This document shows positions 1-6,368 of a stretch of DNA of 7,654 nt, piece after piece. Below the pieces are notes generated by a model. The model made no database searches. It had not been told where the DNA came from and saw only the letters and a program-made list of their open reading frames with translations. Numbering within the stretch: the stretch's first letter is position 1; each line of letters starts with the position of its first letter. Origin of the DNA: Frankiaceae bacterium (GTDB lineage: Bacteria > Actinomycetota > Actinomycetes > Frankiales > Frankiaceae). The position numbers were made by a program, and so were the translations under genes. Location: NCBI GenBank assembly GCA_030840885.1, contig JAVEDQ010000335.1:1-7654 (forward strand), in the 5' to 3' direction.

Positions 1-341
1 AACTACGGGCATGGCGGCGGCCGGGCGGGCAGCTCCCAGCAGCAGGGCGGCTACACCAGCGACCCGGGCAGCCATGCCGGCGACCAGAGCGGCTACCGGC
101 AGCAGGGCGGGTATCCCGCGGCCAGCCGGCGACCTCCGCTTGGCGACTCGGCGCCTGGGGGTCCGTGTGCAACAGGCGCAAACGCGCAGCCGGCGTCGTC
201 GAGTCCTCGCCGATCCTGACCTTCATCCTCTGGGTCTTCATCGCGAACACCGGAGTGCTCTACCTGAAGTTCGAGATCAACAAGATCTGGGAGTGCCACG
301 ACGGCGCGCAGCAGGGCCACCAGGTCCCGCACTTCGCCTGA
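1..341 (+). pseudogene. 3' part of a Q/G/Y-rich hypothetical membrane protein, apparently frameshifted
   Basis: The gene enters from the left edge, so its start is not seen. From base 1 the first frame reads a low-complexity stretch with two QQGGY motifs (SQQQGGYTS and YRQQGGYPA) and strong G/C third positions. This frame stops at 217-219 and its codon bias decays after about base 128. The frame one base back takes over: from about base 129 to the TGA at 339-341 it has G/C third positions in nearly every codon. It reads a basic patch (CNRRKR, about 168-185), a hydrophobic segment (PILTFILWVFIANTGVLYL, 210-266) and a polar tail ending HQVPHFA. One extra G in the G5 run at 157-161 would join the two halves smoothly as SAPGGSVCNRRKR. 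It could be a sequencing error, a true pseudogene, or a separate 58-aa ORF from GTG 165. The family is not recognised. It converges on ctaF. Confidence 0.55.
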
Positions 342-377
342 GCTTCACGAGCTGCCCGAAAGCCGGCACACGGACGA

Positions 378-408
378 ACGGCCCCGACCTGTCGTAGGTC
401 GGGGCCGT
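378..408. terminator. Bidirectional hairpin terminator between the hypothetical gene and ctaF
   Basis: A perfect 13-bp stem (378-390 with 396-408, arm ACGGCCCCGACCT) closes a 5-base loop GTCGT. A further CGAA/TTCG pairing lies outside a 3-base bulge. It sits 36 bases past the stop of the plus-strand gene and 27 bases past the ctaF stop, so it can end transcription from both convergent units. There is no clear U tract on either side, which is common for actinobacterial terminators. Confidence 0.85.
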
Positions 409-434
409 CTGTTCGTACCAGGCCAAGCGCGCGG

Positions 435-857
435 TCAGCTGTCTTCGGGCGAGTAGTGGGTGCGGTACTGCTCGAAGACCAGGCCCACCACCGCGTAGAG
501 CACGATGACGGCCGCCATCAGACCGAGCCAGACGCCCAAAATCATCCCGAGCATCGTGAGGAACAGCGCGAAGGCGATCAGGAACGGCCAGTAGCTGCGG
601 GGGCTGAAGTTACCCAACTCGCCGGCACCGTCGGCCACCTCGGCGTCCGCCAGGTCCTGGGGACGCGGCTCCATCCGCCGGGCGGTGAACAGCAGATAGC
701 CGCCGATGAGGATGCCCAGGCCCATCGTGACGAACAGGGCGACGATCCCGGCCGTCTCGGTCCGGTCACCGTTGTTGGAGACCAGAATCCAGTAGACGGT
801 TCCGGCGATCCCGAGGAAAACCGCGTAGACCGCGAAAATCAGGCCTTCGACCTTCAT
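435..857 (-). CDS. ctaF: Cytochrome c oxidase subunit IV (CtaF), actinobacterial type
   Basis: This is a 140-residue membrane protein, a small accessory subunit of the aa3-type oxidase that is found in actinobacteria and associates with the bc1-aa3 supercomplex. Four hydrophobic segments lie at about residues 5-26, 36-57, 90-108 and 110-130. The loop between helices 2 and 3 carries the typical actinobacterial pattern of a DAEVADGAGELG stretch followed by FSPRSYWPF (residues 71-92). Length matches the family (about 130-140). The start ATG at 857 lies 4 bases after the ctaD stop (TGA CGCA ATG) with no strong Shine-Dalgarno, so translation is probably coupled to ctaD. It is the last gene of the ctaC-ctaD-ctaF unit, and the hairpin at 378-408 follows it. 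The homology call is firm. The subunit's exact role in the complex is known from the family, not visible here. Confidence 0.95.
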   Translation of the reverse strand: MKVEGLIFAVYAVFLGIAGTVYWILVSNNGDRTETAGIVALFVTMGLGILIGGYLLFTARRMEPRPQDLADAEVADGAGELGNFSPRSYWPFLIAFALFLTMLGMILGVWLGLMAAVIVLYAVVGLVFEQYRTHYSPEDS

Positions 858-861
858 TGCG

Positions 862-2550
862 TCAGACCGTTTCTGGTGAGGCGTGGAACTCCTTGCGGCC
901 GACGGTCTCCGGGTAGTGGAGGTCGAACGCGGGACGCTCCGAGCGGATGCGGGGCAGCGACACGAAGTTGTGACGCGGCGGCGGGCACGACGTCGCCCAC
1001 TCCAACGAGTTGCCGTGGCCCCAGGGGTCGTCGCCGACAGCGAGCTCACCGTGCTTGTAGGACTTGAAGACGTTGTAGAAGAAGACGATCTGAGATGCGC
1101 CCAGCAGGAACGCGCCGACCGTGGACACCGTGTTGAAGTTGGTGAAGCCATCGCTCGCGCTGTAGTCGGCGACACGGCGCGGCATGCCCTGCAGGCCCAG
1201 CAGGTGCTGGATCAGGAAGGTCACCTGGAAGCCGATGAACTGCGTCCACGCGTGGACCTTGCCCAGCCGCTCGTCCAGCATCCGGCCCGTCATCTTCGGG
1301 AACCAGAAGTAGACGCCGGCGTACCCGCCGAACACCGCCGACCCGAAGACCACGTAGTGGAAGTGGGCCACGACGAAGTACGAGTCGCTGACGTGGAAGT
1401 CGATGGGCGGGCTGGCGAGCAGGACGCCGGTCAGGCCACCGAACAGGAACGTGATCAGGAAGAAGACGGCCCAGAGCATCGGCGTCTCGAACGTGATCTG
1501 GCCACGCCACATGGTGCCGATCCAGTTGAAGAACTTCACCCCGGTCGGGACCGCGATGAGGAACGAGAGCAGGGCGAAGAACGGAAGGAGAACGCCACCG
1601 GTGACGTACATGTGGTGCGCCCACACCGCGATGGAGAGCGCACCGATCCCGATGGTCGCGAAGACCAGGCCCTTGTACCCGAACAGCGGCTTGCGGCTGA
1701 ACACCGGGAGGATCTCGGTGATGATGCCGAAGAACGGCAGGGCGACGATGTACACCTCTGGATGGCCGAAGAACCAGAAGAGGTGTTGCCACAGCAACGC
1801 ACCGCCATTGGCCGAGTCGAAGACGTGTGCGCCGAACTGTCGGTCGGCGAACAGCGCGAGACCGGCAGCGGCGAAGACCGGGAATGCAACGAGCACGAGG
1901 ATGCCGACGATCAGCATGTTCCAGGTGAAGATCGGCATCCGGAACATGGTCATGCCGGGCGCGCGGAGCGTGATGATCGTCGTGACCAGGTTGACGGCAC
2001 CGAGGACGGTGCCGAGGCCCGACAGCACCAGGCCCAGGATCCACATGTCGGAGCCGACGTGGGAGGAGTACTGGATGCTGTTCAGCGGCGCGTAGGCGAA
2101 CCAGCCGAAGTCAGCGGCGCCGTCCGGGGTGAGGAAGCCGGCCACCACGATGGTGCCGCCGAAGGCGTACATCCAGTAGGCCAGGGCGTTCAACCGCGGG
2201 AAGGAGACGTCGGGGGCGCCGATCTGCAGCGGGATCAGGAAGTTCGCGAAGCCGAAGGCAAGTGCCGGCGCGAACAGGAACATCATGATCGTGCCGTGGA
2301 TCGTGAACAGCTGGTTGTACTGCTCGTTCGACAGGAACTGCAGACCTGGCCGCGCCAGTTCCGCGCGCATGAGCTCGGCCATGATGCCGGCCAGCACGAA
2401 GAACATGAACGACGTGACCGTGTACATGACGCCGATGGTCTTGTGGCTCGTCGTCGTGATGTAGCCCAGCAGCGGGGTGCGCTCAGGTGCCTTCGAGACC
2501 TCGGCCTCGACCTGTTCGACGGACGCTGCGGGATCGTGGAGAAGGGTCAT
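862..2550 (-). CDS. ctaD: Cytochrome c oxidase subunit I (CtaD), aa3 type
   Basis: This is the 562-residue catalytic subunit of the proton-pumping terminal oxidase, which reduces O2 to water in the cytoplasmic membrane. Visible ligands are H85 (heme a, in [10 protein letters not shown]), H263 and Y267 (HPEVY, the Cu-B His and its crosslinked Tyr), H312-H313 (Cu-B, AHHMY), and H396 and H398 (heme a3 and heme a, in VAHFHYV). D-channel residues D114 and N121 ([10 protein letters not shown]) and E265, and the K-channel lysine K339 (VPTGVKFF), are all kept, so it should be a fully pumping A-type enzyme. About 12 membrane helices fit the family. The C-terminal tail contains [16 protein letters not shown] (residues 514-529), typical of CtaD. 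Ninety-one bases separate it from the ctaC stop, and ctaF begins 4 bases after its own stop. Start ATG 2550 has only a weak GAGAGTGGA upstream, but the N terminus ([10 protein letters not shown]) looks natural. Confidence 0.98.
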   Translation of the reverse strand: MTLLHDPAASVEQVEAEVSKAPERTPLLGYITTTSHKTIGVMYTVTSFMFFVLAGIMAELMRAELARPGLQFLSNEQYNQLFTIHGTIMMFLFAPALAFGFANFLIPLQIGAPDVSFPRLNALAYWMYAFGGTIVVAGFLTPDGAADFGWFAYAPLNSIQYSSHVGSDMWILGLVLSGLGTVLGAVNLVTTIITLRAPGMTMFRMPIFTWNMLIVGILVLVAFPVFAAAGLALFADRQFGAHVFDSANGGALLWQHLFWFFGHPEVYIVALPFFGIITEILPVFSRKPLFGYKGLVFATIGIGALSIAVWAHHMYVTGGVLLPFFALLSFLIAVPTGVKFFNWIGTMWRGQITFETPMLWAVFFLITFLFGGLTGVLLASPPIDFHVSDSYFVVAHFHYVVFGSAVFGGYAGVYFWFPKMTGRMLDERLGKVHAWTQFIGFQVTFLIQHLLGLQGMPRRVADYSASDGFTNFNTVSTVGAFLLGASQIVFFYNVFKSYKHGELAVGDDPWGHGNSLEWATSCPPPRHNFVSLPRIRSERPAFDLHYPETVGRKEFHASPETV

Positions 2551-2587
2551 GTTCCACTCTCATTCGCTGAGTTCACGAGGGGCGAGG

Positions 2588-2599
2588 CGGCAGCTGCCG
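2588..2599. repeat. 12-bp perfect palindrome in the ctaC-ctaD gap
   Basis: CGGCAGCTGCCG is self-complementary and lies about 38 bases upstream of the ctaD start, inside the 91-base gap between ctaC and ctaD. In mRNA it would form only a 4-bp stem with a 4-base loop, or a DNA dyad. It could modulate the ctaC/ctaD transcript balance, but in DNA this GC-rich such a palindrome can arise by chance. The rest of the gap shows no convincing promoter. Confidence 0.3.
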
Positions 2600-2641
2600 A
2601 CACGGGGACCGCTCCCAGGAGAACGGTGAGCCTTTTGGGGG

Positions 2642-3478
2642 TCACTGTCCATTCCCGGGGGACAACGGCGCCGGCGGCGCCGCCTGGGACGCTGCCGAGG
2701 TACGGAAGCTCTGGATGAGCGCGTCGTACTCGGCGGGCTCGACCACCTTCACGGTGAAGTTCATTCGCGGGTGGTCGGTGCCGCAGAACTCGGCACAGCG
2801 GCCGACGAAGGTGCCGGTCCGATCGATCTTGCTGATCTCGAACTGATTGAGCTTGCCGGGGATGACGTCCCGCTTGAACAGGAACTCCGGCACCCAGAAC
2901 GAGTGGATGACGTCGGGAGAGGACTCGACGAAACGGATGCTGCGGTCCGTCGGCAGCACCAGCACAGGGGTCTCACCCGGGCGCCCGGTGACCTGGCCGA
3001 TCACGCGGCCGTCCTCGACGTAACCGAACTGCCACTGCCAACGGAACCCGATGACCGAGATGGTGACGTCAGGATGCGGGGTCGTCTTGTTGATCTGGAT
3101 CTCGTCGCGGGCCGTGAAGTAGAACAGGCCCGCCACGATGACGAACGGGACCATCGTGTAGAGCACCTCGACCGGCAGGTTGTAACGCACCTGCTCCGGG
3201 AGCTCGTCGGTCTTCTTCCTGTAGGCGAAGCTCGCGAACAGGATCAGACTCCAGACGAAGACGCCGACGCTGAGCGCGACGATCGTCGAGCCGGACCAGA
3301 TGTTGTAGATGCGCGTCGCCTGCGGGGTGATCCCGTGGGGCATGCCGAAGCTGGGCAGTTCGCACGCCGTCGCCGTGAGCAGGACGCTTGCGCCCAGAAT
3401 GCCTACCCGGAGGCCTCGTCCGCGACGGCGGGTGCCGCGCGGCCGATCGCCGTCGAGTCGACGGGATGTGCCGGTCAA
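2642..3478 (-). CDS. ctaC: Cytochrome c oxidase subunit II (CtaC), probable lipoprotein
   Basis: This subunit accepts electrons from cytochrome c or the bc1 complex at the Cu-A centre and passes them to subunit I. From the TTG start it is 278 residues. A twin-Arg-rich basic N terminus and hydrophobic segment end in ASVLLTATAC, a slightly off-consensus lipobox, so the Cys (residue 39) is probably lipidated. Two membrane helices follow (about residues 62-85 and 102-123), then the periplasmic cupredoxin domain. Aromatic FRWQWQF (145-151) is the electron-entry region. Cu-A ligands are H192 (DVIHSFWVPEF) and C228, E230, C232, H236 and M239 in the segment beginning GRCAEFCGTDHPRM. The tail is Ala/Pro-rich. 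TTG 3478 is preferred because GGGAGGA lies 6 bases before it. The open frame extends to GTG 3508, but that start would place this ribosome site inside the gene. ctaD and ctaF follow on the same strand. Confidence 0.96.
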   Translation of the reverse strand: MTGTSRRLDGDRPRGTRRRGRGLRVGILGASVLLTATACELPSFGMPHGITPQATRIYNIWSGSTIVALSVGVFVWSLILFASFAYRKKTDELPEQVRYNLPVEVLYTMVPFVIVAGLFYFTARDEIQINKTTPHPDVTISVIGFRWQWQFGYVEDGRVIGQVTGRPGETPVLVLPTDRSIRFVESSPDVIHSFWVPEFLFKRDVIPGKLNQFEISKIDRTGTFVGRCAEFCGTDHPRMNFTVKVVEPAEYDALIQSFRTSAASQAAPPAPLSPGNGQ

Positions 3479-3484
3479 GAGCTG

Positions 3485-3491
3485 TCCTCCC
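3485..3491 (-). promoter_or_regulatory. Ribosome binding site GGGAGGA deciding the ctaC start
   Basis: GGGAGGA on the minus strand, followed by CAGCTC and then TTG at 3478. The 6-base spacing is good and it is the strongest Shine-Dalgarno in the window. It supports TTG as the ctaC start instead of the upstream in-frame GTG at 3508. Confidence 0.75.
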
Positions 3492-3570
3492 GATGCCGCA
3501 TGCCACACCTGATGTAGCTAGGGACGCCGCAGGAAGCGTATCCCAGGCAAATGCCCACGACCTGCTCAGC

Positions 3571-3594
3571 CGTGCCACAGCAGAGGCTGTCACG
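3571..3594. repeat. Hairpin-forming inverted repeat in the ctaC / desulfurase divergent region
   Basis: CGTG-CC-ACAGC pairs with GCTGT-CACG across the loop AGAG: nine base pairs with a 2-base bulge. It lies about 95 bases upstream of the ctaC start and about 100 bases upstream of the desulfurase start, so it could be an operator for either gene or a leader structure. No further support is visible. Confidence 0.3.
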
Positions 3595-3632
3595 AGGACC
3601 ACAATCCGCACGTCAGGGGCACCCCGGCGCGT

Positions 3633-3652
3633 CGTGGCGACCGTCTGCCACG
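3633..3652. promoter_or_regulatory. Inverted repeat upstream of the cysteine desulfurase, possible operator
   Basis: CGTGGC and GCCACG form perfect 6-base arms around an 8-base spacer, giving a 20-base dyad that ends 26 bases before the TACCGT -10-like box of the desulfurase gene. The geometry suits a dimeric helix-turn-helix regulator. Significance in GC-rich DNA is uncertain and no regulator is encoded in the window. Confidence 0.3.
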
Positions 3653-3678
3653 GGACCGCCCGAGGACTGCCGCGGGAC

Positions 3679-3684
3679 TACCGT
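3679..3684 (+). promoter_or_regulatory. -10-like box TACCGT directly before the desulfurase start
   Basis: TACCGT matches TANNNT and ends 7 bases before ATG 3692, the spacing expected if transcription starts at or next to the start codon (leaderless mRNA). No recognisable -35 hexamer lies 16-19 bases upstream. AGAGG touches the ATG with no spacing, so it cannot act as a normal Shine-Dalgarno. Confidence 0.45.
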
Positions 3685-3691
3685 CCAGAGG

Positions 3692-4897
3692 ATGGAGCGG
3701 CTTTCCTTCCCGTCGGGAGACGCCCCTGGGCCGGCCCTGCGGAGCCCGACCGACCGGAGCTATCTCGACTGGGCGTCGACAGCGCCACTGCATCCCGCTG
3801 CCCGGGCCGCGTTGCTCGCGGCCTGGGACGAGGGCTGGGGTGATCCGACGCGCCTCTACCGGGAGGGGCAGCAGGCCGCCCGGCTGCTCGCCATGGCCCG
3901 CGAGAGCGTGGCCGAGGTCCTCGGGGTCCGGGCCGACGAGGTCTGGTTCCCGCGAAGCGGAACCGAAGCAGCGCAGCTCGCCGTCCTGGGTGCGGCGGGC
4001 GGCCGACGACGGATCGGCCGGCGGTTGGTGACCAGTCCGGTCGAGCACTCCTGCGTGCTCGCGGCCGGCGAGCAGCTGGCCGCCGCCGGGGGCCAGGTCG
4101 ACCTGCTCGAGGTCGACGGCACGGGCGCGGTGCGAGTACCCGACCGCCTCCCGCCGGACACGGCGCTGGTGAGCCTGCAGTCGGCGAACCAGGAGCTCGG
4201 GACCCTCCAGCCGGTAGCGGCGGTGGCGGCGCTGTGCCGCGCCGCCGGCGTCCCGCTGCACGTCGACGCGGCCCAGTCGTTGGGGCGGGCGCCGGTGCGG
4301 ATGGCGGAGCTCGGCGCCGATCTGCTGACGGGCAGCGGGCACAAGTTCGGCGGTCCCCCCGGCGTCGGCATCCTCGTTACCCGAACCGGGACCCGCTGGC
4401 GGAACCCGGACCCGGCCGACGAACGCGGTGGCGGTCGGGTCCGCGGCTTCGAGGACGTGCCGGGCGTGGTCGCGACCGCTGCGGCCCTGCAGGCCCGTCG
4501 TCACGAGCTGATCGCGGAAGGCGAGCGCCTCACCGGCTACGTCGAACGACTGCGGACGGCCCTGCCGCAGCAGGTGCCCGACGTGGCTCTTGCCGGGCCG
4601 GCGGAGGCCTCGGCACGGCTCCCCCACCTGCTGACCGCGTCGTTCCTCTACGTCGACGGCGAGCGGCTGGTCGGCGCACTCGACGCCGCCGGCTTCGCGG
4701 TCTCCAGCGGCTCGGCCTGCACCGCCAGCTCGATCACCCCGAGCCACGTCCTCGAGGCGGTCGGGGCGCTGACGCACGGCAACGTCCGCATCGCCTTCGG
4801 GCGCGACAGCGACGACACGACTGTGGACCGACTGCTCGCGGTACTGCCGGTCATCGTGGCGGACCTCCGCGCCGAGGCGGGGGTCGCCGGGCTGTGA
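3692..4897 (+). CDS. Cysteine desulfurase, IscS/NifS-like (class V aminotransferase fold)
   Basis: This PLP enzyme takes sulfur from L-cysteine as a persulfide and yields alanine. The protein has 401 residues, usual for the family. In order: YLDWASTAPLHP near the N terminus (24-35), SGTEAAQL (89-96), PLP-stacking H119 (EHSCVL), N166 in SANQELGTLQP, D192 and Q195 (HVDAAQSLGR), the Schiff-base lysine K218 (GSGHKFGG) and the catalytic C343 (SSGSACTASS), in a loop of the same length as that of IscS. R366 near the end (VRIAFGR) fits the substrate-carboxylate Arg. The second Asn of the usual NNExG motif is Gln here. The frame opens upstream to ATG 3551, but those 47 residues are low-quality sequence and lack the codon bias, so ATG 3692 is chosen. 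The stop overlaps the tusA start (GTGA), so the likely acceptor is the TusA protein. It could also supply Fe-S assembly. Confidence 0.93.
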   Translation: MERLSFPSGDAPGPALRSPTDRSYLDWASTAPLHPAARAALLAAWDEGWGDPTRLYREGQQAARLLAMARESVAEVLGVRADEVWFPRSGTEAAQLAVLGAAGGRRRIGRRLVTSPVEHSCVLAAGEQLAAAGGQVDLLEVDGTGAVRVPDRLPPDTALVSLQSANQELGTLQPVAAVAALCRAAGVPLHVDAAQSLGRAPVRMAELGADLLTGSGHKFGGPPGVGILVTRTGTRWRNPDPADERGGGRVRGFEDVPGVVATAAALQARRHELIAEGERLTGYVERLRTALPQQVPDVALAGPAEASARLPHLLTASFLYVDGERLVGALDAAGFAVSSGSACTASSITPSHVLEAVGALTHGNVRIAFGRDSDDTTVDRLLAVLPVIVADLRAEAGVAGL

Positions 4898-5172
4898 GCG
4901 GTCCTTCAGCACCGGAGCCGCGCGAGCCGATCGTCGTCGACGCCCGCGGCCGGCGCTGCCCGCTGCCCGTCATCGACCTCGCGCGCGCGGCAAGCCTGGC
5001 GCCGGTGGGGGTCTTGATCGAGGTGCTCGCCGACGATCCGGCGGCGACGTCCGACATCCCGGCCTGGTGCCGCATGCGCGGCCACACCTACCTGGGGGTC
5101 TTCCCCTTCGACACTCCTGCCGGCGACGGCGGACCCGGTGCCGTGAACGTCCACCGGATCCGCCTTCGCTGA
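4894..5172 (+). CDS. TusA-family sulfur carrier protein
   Basis: This is a 92-residue small carrier that receives persulfide sulfur from a cysteine desulfurase and hands it to thiolation systems (tRNA 2-thiouridine in E. coli; molybdenum cofactor or dsr-type sulfur traffic elsewhere). The hallmark CPxP motif is present as RRCPLPVIDLARA with the active Cys at 22. The second family signature, ADDPAATSDIPAWC (46-59), aligns well with the DDPATTRDIPxFC region of E. coli TusA. The C-terminal tail is slightly longer than in E. coli, with a Gly-rich loop (AGDGGPG). GTG 4894 overlaps the desulfurase stop by 4 bases, so the two are translationally coupled and probably a dedicated donor-carrier pair. 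No TusBCDE, MnmA or DsrE genes are in the window, so the final acceptor cannot be told. Confidence 0.88.
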   Translation: MSGPSAPEPREPIVVDARGRRCPLPVIDLARAASLAPVGVLIEVLADDPAATSDIPAWCRMRGHTYLGVFPFDTPAGDGGPGAVNVHRIRLR

Positions 5173-5187
5173 CGGTGCTGCTTTCGA

Positions 5188-5202
5188 GTCGGCTCAGCCG
5201 AC
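5188..5202. terminator. Small hairpin over the adoK stop, possible convergent terminator
   Basis: GTCGGC and GCCGAC form a perfect 6-bp stem around TCA, the complement of the adoK stop codon. It lies 15 bases after the tusA stop in the only gap between these convergent genes. The stem is short and has no U tract, so termination here is uncertain. Confidence 0.35.
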
Positions 5203-6195
5203 GGGCAGGGCCGCGCCGACTCCCTCGAGGTGGCCCGCGACCTCGTCCGCGGCGGCGTCGCCGTAGACGCCGCGGAAGCGTTCGATCATCGTCGAGGGGT
5301 CGACCTCGTACTCCTGCGGACCGACGGTCTCGAGCACCAGGGTCGCGAGCAGACACCCGACCTGCGCTGCGCGCTCGAGCGGCAGACTCCAGGACAGGCC
5401 GGAGAGGAACCCGGCGCGAAAGGCGTCGCCGACCCCGGTCGGGTCCGCGATCTCGGTCGCCGGTACGACAGGCACCTCGATGCGGCTGCCGTCGCGACCC
5501 TCGATGAGCACGCCGTTGGCGTCCCGGGTGGTGATGCGGTACTCGACGCGGCTGAGCACCTCGTCGGACGACCAGCCGGTCTTGCTCTCCAGCAGGCCCT
5601 TCTCGTACTCGTTGCAGAACAGGAAGCGGGCACCCTCGACCAGCGAGCGGATCTGCTCGCCGTCCAGGATCGCCAGCTGCTGCGAGGGATCGGCGGCCAG
5701 CGGGAACCCGCGCTGCCGGCACTCCTCGGAGTGGCGGACCATCGCGTCGGGGGCGTTCGGGCTGACCAGGACCAGATCGAGCCCACCCAGCCGGTCGGCG
5801 ATCGGCGCGAGCTCGATGTCGTGCGCCTCGGCCATGGCGCCGGGATAGAACGACGCGATCTGGCACTGGTCGCGGTCGGTGGTGCAGACGAAGCGGGCGG
5901 TGTGGGCCAGTTCGCTGACGTGGACGGACGAGGTGTCGACGCCCGCGCGATCGAGCCAGGACCGGTAGTCACCGAAGTCCTCGCCGACCGCACCGACGAG
6001 CACGGGCCGCAGCCCGAGCCGGCCGAGCCCGAAGGAGATGTTGGCCGCCACGCCGCCCCGACGGACGACGAGCTCGTCGACCAGGAAGGACAGGGAGAGG
6101 TGCGCCAGCTGATCCGGGAGGAGCTGCTCGGCGAACCTCCCCGGGAAGCTCATGAGGTGGTCAGAGGCAATGGAACCGGTAACAGCGATACGCAC
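5194..6195 (-). CDS. adoK: Adenosine kinase, PfkB/ribokinase family (AdoK/CbhK type)
   Basis: The protein (333 residues) closely resembles M. tuberculosis AdoK (Rv2202c, formerly CbhK), which phosphorylates adenosine to AMP and is built like ribokinases. Shared features are the N terminus [24 protein letters not shown], the substrate-side Gly-Gly motif ([14 protein letters not shown], residues 46-59), [11 protein letters not shown] (97-107), [13 protein letters not shown] (112-124), AADPSQQLA (168-176) and the anion-hole/catalytic motif [13 protein letters not shown] with D257 as the expected general base. With the GTG start at 6195 the catalytic Asp falls at 257, the number I recall for the M. 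tuberculosis enzyme, which supports this start over GTG 6228. No Shine-Dalgarno precedes it; a TAGCGT box ends 8 bases upstream, so the mRNA may be leaderless. It converges with tusA and diverges from the 71-aa gene. Other sugar or nucleoside substrates cannot be excluded. Confidence 0.92.
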   Translation of the reverse strand: [333 protein letters not shown]

Positions 6196-6203
6196 GGGCA
6201 GGA

Positions 6204-6223
6204 ACGCTAGCCGCCAGGCGGCT
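6204..6223 (-). promoter_or_regulatory. adoK promoter candidate: TAGCGT box overlapped by a 15-base perfect dyad
   Basis: On the minus strand TAGCGT (6209-6204) fits TANNNT, and GTG 6195 follows after 8 bases. A perfect inverted repeat, AGCCGCC-A-GGCGGCT (6209-6223), lies immediately upstream and shares the first T of the box. A bound dimer here would cover the promoter spacer, so repression is plausible. No -35 hexamer is recognisable. If transcription instead starts further upstream, the dyad would be a 7-bp hairpin in the leader. Confidence 0.45.
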
Positions 6224-6316
6224 CCCACTTCGGACGGGGTGGACGGAAGCGGCGGTCCGACGTGCCTGGCGGATCCTTCCCGGAGCCCTGAGCAGTACCG
6301 ATGCGGCGAAACAAGC

Positions 6317-6328
6317 TACCAATCGGTA
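6317..6328. repeat. Short inverted repeat TACC-AATC-GGTA in the adoK / small-ORF divergent region
   Basis: Four-base arms flank AATC, and the flanks GAAACA (6308-6313) and TGTTCC (6334-6339) are nearly complementary, one base off centre. The region is locally AT-richer than its surroundings. It lies just upstream of the candidate promoter of the 71-aa gene. It may be an operator, but the symmetry is weak. Confidence 0.25.
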
Positions 6329-6356
6329 AGGGGTGTTCCAGGTCACCTCGACCTCC

Positions 6357-6362
6357 TAGCGT
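6357..6362 (+). promoter_or_regulatory. -10-like box TAGCGT directly before the 71-aa gene
   Basis: TAGCGT ends 6 bases before ATG 6369, with no Shine-Dalgarno between. It is the same hexamer (as CTAGCGT) found before adoK on the other strand, so the divergent region is bounded by mirrored copies at 6204-6210 and 6356-6362. Leaderless transcription is the simplest reading. Confidence 0.45.
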
Positions 6363-6368
6363 GAGCGC

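Noticed and set aside
157..165. Programmed -1 ribosomal frameshift at the G run
   Set aside because: In the incoming frame the site is T GGG GGT, which does not fit the X XXY YYZ slippery rule, and no stimulatory hairpin was evident downstream. A missing base is simpler.
11..397. A 128-codon frame starting ATG at 11
   Set aside because: It reads repeated Ala/Arg/Thr/Pro from the third frame of the region, has poor third-position bias and runs through the terminator stem at 378-397. The other two frames explain the region better.
883..2718. A 611-codon open frame on the plus strand opposite ctaD
   Set aside because: It lies wholly antisense to the certain ctaD gene and part of ctaC. Its product is a charged Asp/Glu/Arg/His-rich string without domains, the usual result of reading the antisense strand of high-GC genes.
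3551..3691. Longer start of the desulfurase at ATG 3551
   Set aside because: The extra 47 residues have no family counterpart and no codon bias, and would run through the dyads and the TACCGT box. ATG 3692 sits just before the conserved YLDWAST start region.
3590..4912. A 440-codon open frame on the minus strand opposite the cysteine desulfurase
   Set aside because: It is a shadow of the desulfurase gene: composition-driven protein, no motif, no ribosome site, while the sense strand carries all catalytic residues.
5230..6210. A 326-codon open frame on the plus strand opposite adoK
   Set aside because: It is antisense to a gene matching AdoK along its full length, and the product is low-complexity and charged.
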